In this document: piece after piece, positions 6,583 to 14,248 of the stretch
Position numbering within the stretch: the first letter of the stretch is position 1
How the letters are laid out: each line of letters begins with the position of its first letter
NCBI GenBank assembly: GCA_964535715.1
Contig: CAZHUO010000006.1
Location: 1 to 52,721, forward strand
DNA length: 52,721 nt
Origin: CAZCCC01 sp964535715
GTDB taxonomy: Bacteria; Patescibacteriota; Patescibacteriia; Buchananbacterales; UBA6539
Direction: 5' to 3'
Notes under the pieces: generated by a model
Told to the model about the DNA's origin: nothing
Databases searched by the model: none
Seen by the model: only the letters and a program-made list of their open reading frames with translations
Program-made: the position numbers and the translations under genes

Positions 6583-6610
6583 AATTATTTAAAATTCTAA
6601 ATCCAAAATT

Positions 6611-6700
6611 CTAAATCCTAAACAAATTCTAATTGAATAAATTATAAATCACAAATCAATTATTTAGTTGTTTGAAATTTGTTTAGAGCTTAGGATTTAG
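6611..6700. repeat. imperfect palindrome in the valS upstream region
   Basis: CTAAATCCTA (6611-6620) pairs perfectly with TAGGATTTAG (6691-6700), and AACAAATT (6621-6628) with AATTTGTT nearby. The rest of the 306-bp gap between the divergent DHH and valS genes holds only AT-rich sequence and the valS promoter. Confidence 0.5.
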
Positions 6701-6853
6701 TGTTTAGGACTTAAAGTTTATTATTATACCCCATTCTTACGTATCCTTCAATACTTATGTTTAAGTGTCATAAAAGTCGGGGTTTTATGGGGGATTGATC
6801 ATTTTAAGGGTTTAATCGAAATATGTCAATACCTTTTAAAAATGGGTAAAAAC

Positions 6854-6882
6854 TTGCAAAAAAGTCAAAAATTGGCTAGAAT
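6854..6882 (+). promoter_or_regulatory. promoter of valS
   Basis: TTGCAA at 6854-6859, a 17-bp spacer, and TAGAAT at 6877-6882, ending six bases before the ATG. Transcription would begin at or next to the start codon, giving a leaderless or nearly leaderless mRNA. Confidence 0.6.
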
Positions 6883-6888
6883 AAGGGT

Positions 6889-9561
6889 ATGAAACAACCC
6901 GAGATTCCAAAAGCTTATGAGCCAAAATTGGTAGAAGACTCTATCTACAAAAAGTGGGAAGAGTCTGGTTTTTTTAACCCCGATAAATTGCCCGGCAAAA
7001 GACCGAAAGCCTTTACTATTTCCATGCCACCGCCAAATGCCACCGGTGTTTTGCATATTGGCCATGCCGAGTTTATCACCATACAGGACTTGGTAATTCG
7101 TTTTCAAAGAATGCTTGGTAAAAAAGCTTTGTGGCTGCCTGGTACTGATCATGCGGCGATTGCCACCCAGACTAAGGTTGAAAAAATAATTAAGCAAAAA
7201 GAAGGAAAAACCAGGTATGATTTGGGTCGGGAAGAATTTTTAATTCGAACCAAAGATTTTGTTAAAAATTCTCAGCATATTATCCGCGGCCAGCTGAAAA
7301 AGATGGGTTCAAGCTGTGATTGGTCTCGTGAACGCTATACCATGGATGACGGTTTGACCAAAGCGGTAAATACTGCTTTTGTTGAGATGTATAACGATGG
7401 CTTGATCTACCGTGGCAATCGGATTGTCAGCTGGTGTCCGCGCTGCAGCTCGACTTTGGCCGATGATGAAGTGGAATACAAAGAACAAAAAGGAAAATTT
7501 TATTATATCAAATACGGACCGTTTACGGTGGCAACAACCAGGCCGGAAACAAAACTTGGCGATACTGCGGTGGCCGTAAATCCTACTGATGAGCGCTATA
7601 AAGAATATATCGGCCAAGAGTTTGATGTAAGCTTGGGTAAAGTCAGTGTTCACGTTAAAGTGATTGCCGACTTATCAGTTGATCCAAAGATTGGCACCGG
7701 TGCTGTCGGCGTTACCCCGGCGCATAGCTTAATTGATTTTGAAATGGCGGAAAAAAACAATCTGCCTATAATTCAGGTAATCGGACCGGACGGTAAAATG
7801 ACTGACCGGGCCGGACCTTATGCCGGGCTAAGTGTTGAAGACTGTAGGCGACAATTTGTTGATGATCTGGCTAGAGATGGATTATTAGAAAAAATTGAAG
7901 AAATGGATAATAATCTTTCGGTCTGCTACCGCTGTGAACATGTCATTGAGCCGCTGATTTCCAAACAGTGGTTTATCAATGTCAATAAACCTGTAAAAAA
8001 ACTTGATGGTAAAACTATTAAGGAGAGGGCATTGGAAACTGTTAAAAAAAATGAAATAGAAATAATTCCGGAACGGTTTGTTAAAACTTATTATCATTGG
8101 TTGGAAAATCTCCACGACTGGTGTATTTCAAGGCAAATCTGGTTTGGCCATCGGATACCGGTATGGTACCAGGTCAATAAATCAAGAAATCAAAAAATCA
8201 AGAAATCGAATGAAGAAATTTATGTTGGCTTGACGCCGCCAAAAGGGGATGGCTGGGTTCAAGACAATGATACTTTGGATACTTGGTTTTCTTCCGGACT
8301 TTGGACTTTTTCAACTCTGGGCTGGCCAGCCTCCGTCAAGACTTCGGCGGGCAAGCCGGAAAAAACTGGTGATTTAAAAATGTTTCATCCAACCAGCCTA
8401 ATGGAAACCGGCTATGATATTTTATTTTTTTGGGTGGCAAAAATGATAATAATGTCTACTTATCTGATGGGTGAAATTCCTTTTAAACAGGTATATCTGC
8501 ACGGAATGGTTAGAGATGAAAAGGGGAGAAAAATGTCAAAATCTTTGGATAATATTATTAATCCGTTAGATATTATTTCTAAATACGGCGCCGATGCAAC
8601 CCGCTTAAGCTTGGTTATTGGCAATACGCCGGGCAACGATTTGAATATTTCCGAAGCCAAAATCGAAGGCTATCGTAATTTTGTTAATAAGCTATGGAAT
8701 ATTTCCCGCTATATTTTAATGAATAGCAAAAAAATTGAAATTCTGCAGAAACCGCCCGTGCCGAAAACACTGGCTGATAAATGGATATTGGCAGAATTTA
8801 ACAATTTGATAGAATCAACAACTTTAAATTTGAATAATTATAACTTTTCAGCGGCTGGGGAAAAAATTTATGAATTTACCTGGTCAAAACTGGCTGACTG
8901 GTATGTTGAAATTTCAAAAATTGAAGAAGATAAGCAAGACATCCTTCTATATATTATGCAGAATTTATTGAAGCTTTGGCATCCGTTTACACCTTTTGTT
9001 ACCGAAGAAATCTGGCAAAAAATTAGTCCCAATTCTTTGCTGATTGTTCAAGGCTGGCCGAAAGTCCAAAAGAGCAAAGACAGAAAAGCAATCAAAGATT
9101 TTAAATTAATAAAAGATATTATTATTGCAATAAGGAACTTGCGCGCCGAAAGCAAAATTCCACCGTCGCAAAAGTTGAAAGCAATAATTATTTCTTCAAA
9201 AAGTCAAAAGTTAATTATGTCAGAAGCTGATATTATCAATAATTTAGCTCGTCTTGATAGCATTAGCATTTTGGCCAAAGGTAAAAAGCCACCCGGCTCG
9301 CTTTCAGCAATTGTATCCGGCGTAGAGATTTATTTGCCGATTTCTGATATGATTGATATAGATAAAGAAGTTAACCGTCTAGAGAAAGAAGCTAGTGAAT
9401 CTGAAAATTTTATTAATCATTTGGAACAGAAGTTGAAAAATGAAAGATTTTTGGAGCGGGCGCCAAAAGAAATAATTCAATCGGAAAAAGACAAATTGAA
9501 AATATATATTGACAAGCTTAAAAAGATTAATCAGCAGTTAAAGACATTAAGAAAAATTTAA
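6889..9561 (+). CDS. valS: valine--tRNA ligase
   Basis: Class I synthetase that charges tRNA-Val. The 890 residues carry PPPNATGVLHIGH (HIGH at 56-59), an editing domain with TTRPETKLGDTAVAV, the LDTWFSSGLWTFSTLGWP block, KMSKS at 548-552, an anticodon-binding domain and the C-terminal coiled coil typical of ValRS (about 825-890). Two insertions stand out. Residues 481-490 (ASVKTSAGKP) lie between the conserved GWP and EKTGDLK..HPTS, and a Lys/Asn-rich stretch near 429-442 comes from AAATCAAGAAATC-like short repeats. tyrS follows four bases later, so the two synthetases form an operon. Confidence 0.98.
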   Translation: MKQPEIPKAYEPKLVEDSIYKKWEESGFFNPDKLPGKRPKAFTISMPPPNATGVLHIGHAEFITIQDLVIRFQRMLGKKALWLPGTDHAAIATQTKVEKIIKQKEGKTRYDLGREEFLIRTKDFVKNSQHIIRGQLKKMGSSCDWSRERYTMDDGLTKAVNTAFVEMYNDGLIYRGNRIVSWCPRCSSTLADDEVEYKEQKGKFYYIKYGPFTVATTRPETKLGDTAVAVNPTDERYKEYIGQEFDVSLGKVSVHVKVIADLSVDPKIGTGAVGVTPAHSLIDFEMAEKNNLPIIQVIGPDGKMTDRAGPYAGLSVEDCRRQFVDDLARDGLLEKIEEMDNNLSVCYRCEHVIEPLISKQWFINVNKPVKKLDGKTIKERALETVKKNEIEIIPERFVKTYYHWLENLHDWCISRQIWFGHRIPVWYQVNKSRNQKIKKSNEEIYVGLTPPKGDGWVQDNDTLDTWFSSGLWTFSTLGWPASVKTSAGKPEKTGDLKMFHPTSLMETGYDILFFWVAKMIIMSTYLMGEIPFKQVYLHGMVRDEKGRKMSKSLDNIINPLDIISKYGADATRLSLVIGNTPGNDLNISEAKIEGYRNFVNKLWNISRYILMNSKKIEILQKPPVPKTLADKWILAEFNNLIESTTLNLNNYNFSAAGEKIYEFTWSKLADWYVEISKIEEDKQDILLYIMQNLLKLWHPFTPFVTEEIWQKISPNSLLIVQGWPKVQKSKDRKAIKDFKLIKDIIIAIRNLRAESKIPPSQKLKAIIISSKSQKLIMSEADIINNLARLDSISILAKGKKPPGSLSAIVSGVEIYLPISDMIDIDKEVNRLEKEASESENFINHLEQKLKNERFLERAPKEIIQSEKDKLKIYIDKLKKINQQLKTLRKI
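8329..8358 (+). repeat. 30-bp in-frame insertion within valS
   Basis: The segment encodes ten extra residues (481-490) inside a block that is otherwise conserved among ValRS enzymes (LGWP followed directly by E.T..L..FHPTS). It contains ACTTCGGCGGGCAAG, similar to the CTTCGGCGG core of repeats at 10803 and 15228. The reading frame is preserved. Confidence 0.5.
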
Positions 9562-9565
9562 AATT

Positions 9566-10756
9566 ATGGATAAAGCCCAACAAATTAAAGAACTCATTGA
9601 AAGAGGAGTGGAAAATATTTATCCAAGCAAAGAAATTTTTGAAAAGATTTTGCTGTCAGAAAAAAAATTGAGAATTTACCACGGAATTGATCCGACCGGC
9701 TCGTCTTTGCACCTCGGACATGTTGTTCAGCTTCTTAAACTTAAGCAATTTCAGGATCTTGGACACAAGGTTGTTATTTTAATTGGCGATTTTACCGCCC
9801 AGATTGGCGATCCAACCGATAAAGCGGCGGTTCGCAAGCAGCTTACCAAAGAGCAAGTTGCAAATAATTTTAAAGATTATAAAAAACAAATCGGCCGAAT
9901 ATTAGATATAAAAAAAATTGAATTCAGATACAATTCCGAATGGCTGGGAAAATTGAATTTTAAGCAGATAGTTGAGATAGCGGCTAATTTTACCGCTCAG
10001 CAGATGTTGGCCCGCGATATGTTCAAAAAAAGAATAGCTGCTAAAAAAGATTTGTATCTGCATGAATTTTTGTATCCAATGATGCAGGCTTATGACTCGG
10101 TAATGCTTGATGTTGATTTGGAAACCGGTGGATCTGATCAAATGTTTAATATGCTTTGCGGCCGGACTTTAATGAAAAAAATGAAAGAAAAGGAAAAATT
10201 TGTCTTAACCACAAAACTTTTAGAAGATACTGCCGGAATAAAAATGGGAAAAACCACAGGCAATATGGTTTCTTTAAGCGATGATCCAAGCCAAATGTAT
10301 GGCAAGGTAATGAGCTGGACAGACGAAATGATTTTGCCTGGATTTGAAATTGCAACAGACGCATCTTTGGAAGAAATTTCAGAAATTAAAAAAGATTTGG
10401 AATCGGGAAAAAATCCAAAAGAGCTGAAAATGCTTTTAGCCTATTCGTTTGTAAAAATGTATCACGGTGAAAAATATGCAAAATCAGCAGAAGATAGTTT
10501 CAAAAAGATTTTTGAAGAAAAATTAAACCCAAACGTTATCGAGATTTTTAAAATTAAAGAAAGAAATATTATTGATGTGTTGGTGGCAACCAAGCTTTGT
10601 TCATCCAAGTCAGAAGCCAGGCGTTTGCTTGCGCAAGGAGGAGTCAGAGTTGATGGTAGGGAAGTAAAAGATGAAAATTTTGAAATCAGCCAAACGGGCA
10701 AAGACGGAATAGTGATTCAGAAAGGGAAAAGGTATTTTGCCAAGGTAGTTAATTAG
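9566..10756 (+). CDS. tyrS: tyrosine--tRNA ligase
   Basis: Class I synthetase, 396 aa, that charges tRNA-Tyr. Seen: YHGIDPTGSSLHLGH with HLGH at 49-52, the tyrosine-pocket region YDSVMLDVDLETGGSDQMFN, the class KMSKS variant KMGKT at 226-230, and a C-terminal S4 RNA-binding domain (about 335-396). The long-spaced HIGH motif and KMGKT are typical of the TyrZ-like branch. It starts four bases after valS with no separate promoter or Shine-Dalgarno, so it is read from the valS transcript. Confidence 0.97.
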   Translation: MDKAQQIKELIERGVENIYPSKEIFEKILLSEKKLRIYHGIDPTGSSLHLGHVVQLLKLKQFQDLGHKVVILIGDFTAQIGDPTDKAAVRKQLTKEQVANNFKDYKKQIGRILDIKKIEFRYNSEWLGKLNFKQIVEIAANFTAQQMLARDMFKKRIAAKKDLYLHEFLYPMMQAYDSVMLDVDLETGGSDQMFNMLCGRTLMKKMKEKEKFVLTTKLLEDTAGIKMGKTTGNMVSLSDDPSQMYGKVMSWTDEMILPGFEIATDASLEEISEIKKDLESGKNPKELKMLLAYSFVKMYHGEKYAKSAEDSFKKIFEEKLNPNVIEIFKIKERNIIDVLVATKLCSSKSEARRLLAQGGVRVDGREVKDENFEISQTGKDGIVIQKGKRYFAKVVN

Positions 10757-10802
10757 GCTCTAGCTATTAGGCACTAGGCATCTAGGTTTTAAGATAAAAT
10801 TA

Positions 10803-10860
10803 ATCCACCTGCACTCATCGCTTCGCTTTGAGCTTCGGCGGATGAATCAACATAGCGCCA
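10803..10860. repeat. 58-bp dispersed repeat, copy 1
   Basis: About 58 bases are the reverse complement of 15228-15285 with a single internal mismatch. The core is GCTTCGCTTTGAGCTTCGG followed by CGGATGAATC. It lies between the left arm of the cassette and the four-helix-bundle gene. Confidence 0.75.
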
Positions 10861-10882
10861 GCTTATTATTAATTATAAAAGT

Positions 10883-11257
10883 ATGGTGCAAATTAAAACT
10901 TATAAGGATTTAATTGTTTGGCAAAAATCGATTGAATTGGTAATTAAAATTTATGAACTAACCGCTCTTTTCCCAAAAGAAGAAATTTATGGATTAACTT
11001 CACAAATAAGGAGAGCGGCAATATCCATTCCTTCAAATATTGCTGAAGGAAAAATGAGAGGATCAGAAAAAGATTATCGTCGATTCCTATTAATTGCTTT
11101 TGGCTCTGGTGCGGAGCTTGAAACCCAAATAGAAATAGCTAAAAAATTACCGTTAATAAAAAATTTGAATTATAATATTGTGGATTTATTATTGGAAGAA
11201 ATAATGAAAATATTAAATGTTTTAATTAGAATAGCTAAAGATAAAAGTAGTAGTTAA
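10883..11257 (+). CDS. four-helix bundle protein (S23 / 23S rRNA IVS-type)
   Basis: A 124-aa helical protein of the S23 family. Diagnostic features are the opening YKDLIVWQKSIELV, the SQIRRAAISIPSNIAEG motif and the RRFLLIAFGSGAELETQ region. These proteins form pentameric four-helix bundles, are found in 23S rRNA intervening sequences, and are related to the accessory protein of diversity-generating retroelements. No reverse transcriptase or rRNA is in this window, so the biochemical role is unknown. There is no Shine-Dalgarno. The flanking inverted repeats suggest it travels as a unit. Confidence 0.88.
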   Translation: MVQIKTYKDLIVWQKSIELVIKIYELTALFPKEEIYGLTSQIRRAAISIPSNIAEGKMRGSEKDYRRFLLIAFGSGAELETQIEIAKKLPLIKNLNYNIVDLLLEEIMKILNVLIRIAKDKSSS

Positions 11258-11308
11258 TTAACTGTTTATATCTAGGGTCTAGAGCCTAAAGCCTAATAAC
11301 TAAAAAAT

Positions 11309-11668
11309 ATGTCTAAAATTTTACTTATTGAAGATGATTTATCTTTATCTAGAATTTTAAGTAAAGCTTTGGAAAGTGAGGGCTATGAAGTAATCTTGGC
11401 TTCCGAAGGCAGGTCAGGCCTAAATAAAGCAGCCGATGAGCCAGATTTGATTCTTTTAGATTTGATGCTTCCTGATATAAGCGGAATAGATATTTTAAAG
11501 AAACTTAAATCCGCAAAAAAGACGGAAGATATCCCGGTAATTATTTTGACTAATTTGGCTGATCAGGGAACAATCAGTAAAATATTACGCGCCGGCGGCA
11601 AGGATTATTTTATTAAATCAGATTGGCCGATTGAGGATTTGGTCAAAAAGATTAAATCAAAAATTTAA
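11309..11668 (+). CDS. single-domain response regulator (CheY-like)
   Basis: A 119-aa receiver domain with all key residues: acidic pair D9/D10, phosphoacceptor D51 in LLDLMLPD, T81 and K103. It has no output domain, so it would signal by protein contact. No kinase is nearby. The gene starts six bases after the right arm of the four-helix-bundle cassette, so the cassette may have separated it from its original promoter; it may now be read from the valS-tyrS transcript. It contrasts with the degenerate receiver at 3060. Confidence 0.9.
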   Translation: MSKILLIEDDLSLSRILSKALESEGYEVILASEGRSGLNKAADEPDLILLDLMLPDISGIDILKKLKSAKKTEDIPVIILTNLADQGTISKILRAGGKDYFIKSDWPIEDLVKKIKSKI

Positions 11669-11688
11669 AACTATTAAATAACAAAAAG

Positions 11689-11709
11689 GCAGGGGGATTC
11701 CCTGCTTTT
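11689..11709 (+). terminator. terminator after the receiver gene
   Basis: GCAGGG (11689-11694) pairs with CCCTGC (11700-11705) around a five-base loop, then TTTT. A second hairpin, GCAGG-TAAG-CCTGC, follows at 11722-11735. Confidence 0.65.
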
Positions 11710-11957
11710 GCTTTCGCTTCAGCAGGTAAGCCTGCCTTTAAGGTTGCCATTTCGACCTCGGCAACATTAATTTTATTTTCTGATTTCTCAGGAGTTTTAC
11801 AAAGCTTAAATATGAGCCTCTAAACACAGTTATTGGTTGTTATTAGGCTTATTAAGCTTTAACCCCCTGCACATATTTAGACGAAGCAAGTGATTTTTTG
11901 TTACGCTGAGAATGAGAAATTAATAAATTATATGCATCTTGCTTCAACTGGAGCTAA
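11710..11957. other. non-coding gap with inverted repeats
   Basis: No gene is seen. The stretch can fold repeatedly: GAAGCAAG (11883-11890) with CTTGCTTC (11938-11945), an AAGCTTAA...AGCCT block with a later AGGCTTATTAAGCTT, and CTGATTTCTCAG-like arms. It separates convergent genes and may be a decayed repeat cluster. Confidence 0.4.
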
Positions 11958-13112
11958 TTAAGAAATTAATTTCTTATTTTGGCTAATTTTATACATTTTA
12001 AGCAGCCCGGCAAACACTTTTGGCCAGGATTTTTTGGTGGCATTTTGTCTAGCATTTTGACCCATCATTTCCCGTTGTTTTTTATTTTTTATCAAATAAT
12101 CAATTGCTCTGTTAAAATCCACTGCTTTTGGCTTGCAGATAAAGCCATTTATTTTATTTTTTATTAATTCTTGCGGCCCACCGATATTGGTTACAATTGC
12201 CGGCAAGCCAGACGCCTGCGCTTCCAAAACTGCATTGCCGAAAGTATCGGTAGTTGACGGAAAAATAAAAAAATCAGCGCTGGCATAAGCTTCTGATAAT
12301 TTTTTGTCGGTTAAGTATTTAAAAAATTTTGCCCAGGGCAGTTGTAATTTAAGCCTGTCTTTATATGGCCCGTCACCAACCAGCCAAAGTTCGCAGTCAG
12401 TTCTTTTTTTAAATATTTCAATTAAAAGATCTAAATTTTTTTCAACTGATAATCTGCCGACATATAAAGCAATCGGTTTTATTTTTTTTAATTTATTATT
12501 ACAATATTTGGGATTGAATTTTTCAATATTAACGCCTCGCGAAAAAATTTTTGTCGGTTTTTTTAAAATTTTTATTTTTTCCGCAATTATTTTACTTGGC
12601 GCAAAAATTAGATCAGTTTCAGAATAAAACCATTTTAACATGACCCAAGCAAGGCTTTTAGAAAGTTTTGGAATGTTGAGATTTTTTAAATCAAAAGGGA
12701 TTTTTTCTAATCCTTTTTTGGTCCAGTCAAAAGCGTATTCGGCAAGCATTGTGTGAAAACAGCCAATGGCAACAGTTTTTTTGTTTGCAAGAATAATGCG
12801 TGCCGCAATTCCAAGCGATCCCGGCGTTGCCAATTGGACAATATCATATTTGGTTTTTAAAAATTTTTCCTTAAAGCCCGGGGAAATAATAAATGCATCA
12901 AAAGGCGGTAGGTCAAAATAATATTTTAGTGGCAGTTCGGCGGTAAACTGAAAAATATTTACCGAACCTTTTTTTTCGGTTTTTTTTGTTTTTCCCAAAG
13001 TAAAAATATCCAGCAGGATGTTTTTGGCCTGGCAGTATTTTGCCATTTCCTGGTAGGTTCGGGAAACGCCATTGATGGTGTAGTAGGTGTCAGTGATTAC
13101 AGCGATTTTCAT
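11958..13112 (-). CDS. glycosyltransferase, GT4 family
   Basis: A 384-aa GT-B glycosyltransferase. The N terminus ITDTYYTINGVSRTYQEMA is the glycine-containing acceptor-domain loop of the MgtA/PimB-like branch. The C-terminal half has YVGRLSVEKNLDLLIE and the nucleotide-sugar EX7E block in TDTFGNAVLEAQASGLPAIVT. It probably transfers a hexose from a nucleotide sugar to a lipid or cell-surface acceptor at the inner membrane face. It overlaps the upstream DUF2127 membrane-protein gene by four bases (ATGA), so the two are translationally coupled and may act on the same lipid process. Donor and acceptor cannot be read from the sequence. Confidence 0.88.
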   Translation of the reverse strand: MKIAVITDTYYTINGVSRTYQEMAKYCQAKNILLDIFTLGKTKKTEKKGSVNIFQFTAELPLKYYFDLPPFDAFIISPGFKEKFLKTKYDIVQLATPGSLGIAARIILANKKTVAIGCFHTMLAEYAFDWTKKGLEKIPFDLKNLNIPKLSKSLAWVMLKWFYSETDLIFAPSKIIAEKIKILKKPTKIFSRGVNIEKFNPKYCNNKLKKIKPIALYVGRLSVEKNLDLLIEIFKKRTDCELWLVGDGPYKDRLKLQLPWAKFFKYLTDKKLSEAYASADFFIFPSTTDTFGNAVLEAQASGLPAIVTNIGGPQELIKNKINGFICKPKAVDFNRAIDYLIKNKKQREMMGQNARQNATKKSWPKVFAGLLKMYKISQNKKLIS

Positions 13113-13600
13113 TGAGCTTTTTTAATCTTATGTTTTAATTTATAATATTCCTGCCAAATTAAGAAAATTATAAAAAGATCAAAAATTGTCAGGATCAAAA
13201 AGCCGATTGAAAAATGAGAAATAAGCCTTTCAATCTGGTAGGCGACAAAAATTAACAAAAATATTATTGAAGCCGGATATGACCAAAGTTTATTTTTCAG
13301 CAAAGCAATGACTAAAACCACTTTAACCAAGCCGTGGCTTAGAAGATACAGGCCGATAAAAACTTTTGCATTAACCGATAGCTGATTTGCGGAATTAATC
13401 AGCCAATTGGCAATAAGGTCTTTTGGGTCTTCGGCGATTTCTGATGAAGAAATCCAGATAAGAAAGCGGTCAATTTTTGCGGTGCTGAAAAATAAAAAAA
13501 TAAAACTGCCGAGCAATTCCAAGGCGCCATTGATGCCTTTAAGTAATACACCAATTTGGAAAAAGTAGTCTAAGATTTTTTGGGTTAGTTTGTTTAGCAT
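13109..13600 (-). CDS. DUF2127 family membrane protein
   Basis: About 163 aa with four hydrophobic segments, alternating with charged loops (ISSSEIAEDPKDLIANWL; YQIERLISH). The pattern fits DUF2127, a small integral membrane family of unknown function. I prefer the ATG at 13600 because TATAAT ends exactly six bases upstream, matching the leaderless spacing of cca, valS and the first radical SAM gene. The ATG at 13606 abuts the -10 and would fall before transcription start. The gene ends inside the glycosyltransferase start (ATGA). Confidence 0.75.
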   Translation of the reverse strand: MLNKLTQKILDYFFQIGVLLKGINGALELLGSFIFLFFSTAKIDRFLIWISSSEIAEDPKDLIANWLINSANQLSVNAKVFIGLYLLSHGLVKVVLVIALLKNKLWSYPASIIFLLIFVAYQIERLISHFSIGFLILTIFDLFIIFLIWQEYYKLKHKIKKAQ

Positions 13601-13606
13601 AAGCAT

Positions 13607-13615
13607 ATTATAGCA
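13607..13615 (-). promoter_or_regulatory. extended -10 of the DUF2127-glycosyltransferase operon
   Basis: On the minus strand TGCTATAAT, with TTACAA about 18 bases upstream of TATAAT. The distance to ATG 13600 is six bases. Confidence 0.55.
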
Positions 13616-13739
13616 TTTTATTCTTTGTCATTGTAAGGAGTCGCTAAAATATCTAATATCTTAAATCTAAAATCTAATATATTTTATTTTTTAGATGTGG
13701 TTGAAATGACAGAGTATAGTTTTATGCTTTATATAAAAG

Positions 13740-13770
13740 GCGCAACCAAGCTTAACTTAACTGCGCTTTT
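13740..13770. terminator. terminator of the coiled-coil gene
   Basis: GCGCA (13740-13744) pairs with TGCGC (13762-13766), with T runs on both strands. On the minus strand it follows the gene at 13792. Confidence 0.6.
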
Positions 13771-13791
13771 TAATGAATAAATATTATAAAA

Positions 13792-14163
13792 TTAAATCAT
13801 ATCATCAACATCATTATAATCAATTTTTAAGATACCACCGATTTTAGTAAATCGGCGGTCGTGGCGCTGGAATAACGAATAAAAAGCTGAAAGTTCAGCT
13901 CTAAAATCTTGGAATTGCTTGGCAATAGCCAAAACAGCAGTCATTAATTCATTTACTTGAGTTTTAGATGCTAACTCTTCTTTTAATTCAGTTTTTAAGT
14001 CTTTTTTGAATACATCCAGCCTTAATTCCAAATAATCTTTAGTCATTAGTTGATTGAATTGAAGCCGTTCTTCCAGGTAATCTTTCGTTACCAAAAATTG
14101 AAATCTATTTTCCAGGTAATCTTTTGTAACTAATTGGTTAAATTGTTCTGCGGTTATATTCAT
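13792..14163 (-). CDS. coiled-coil protein with three TKDYLE repeats
   Basis: A 123-aa hydrophilic protein, not recognised as a named family. Residues 11-49 hold three copies of L(V/M)TKDYLE spaced about 13-16 residues apart, followed by a heptad-like region (FKKDLKTELKEELASK...) expected to form a coiled coil. There is no signal peptide. A TGCTAAAAT box lies 18 bases before the ATG. Repeat-plus-coiled-coil proteins of this kind are common as structural or scaffold proteins, but the role here is unknown. Confidence 0.65.
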   Translation of the reverse strand: MNITAEQFNQLVTKDYLENRFQFLVTKDYLEERLQFNQLMTKDYLELRLDVFKKDLKTELKEELASKTQVNELMTAVLAIAKQFQDFRAELSAFYSLFQRHDRRFTKIGGILKIDYNDVDDMI

Positions 14164-14248
14164 AATATTTAGGTAATTTAAATTTTAGCACTTATATAAG
14201 AGACGGGAAAGGCTAGCCGTTTGTGGATAACCTTTCCCTCCCAAATTC

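Larger units (their letters stand above)
10761..11302 (+). mobile_element. IVS-like cassette: inverted repeats around a four-helix-bundle gene
   Basis: The left arm (10761-10785) and right arm (11279-11302) match as an inverted repeat over about 24 positions with four substitutions and one gap. They share blocks such as TATTAGGC and TCTAG. Between them lies an S23-family ORF. Intervening sequences of 23S rRNA have the same plan: a terminal stem enclosing a 120-130-aa four-helix-bundle ORF. Here the unit sits between tyrS and a receiver gene, starting five bases after the tyrS stop. Mobility is inferred. Confidence 0.5.

Noticed and set aside
10883..11257. Diversity-generating retroelement accessory (Avd)
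   Set aside because: The protein family is related, but there is no reverse transcriptase, template repeat or variable-repeat gene in the window.
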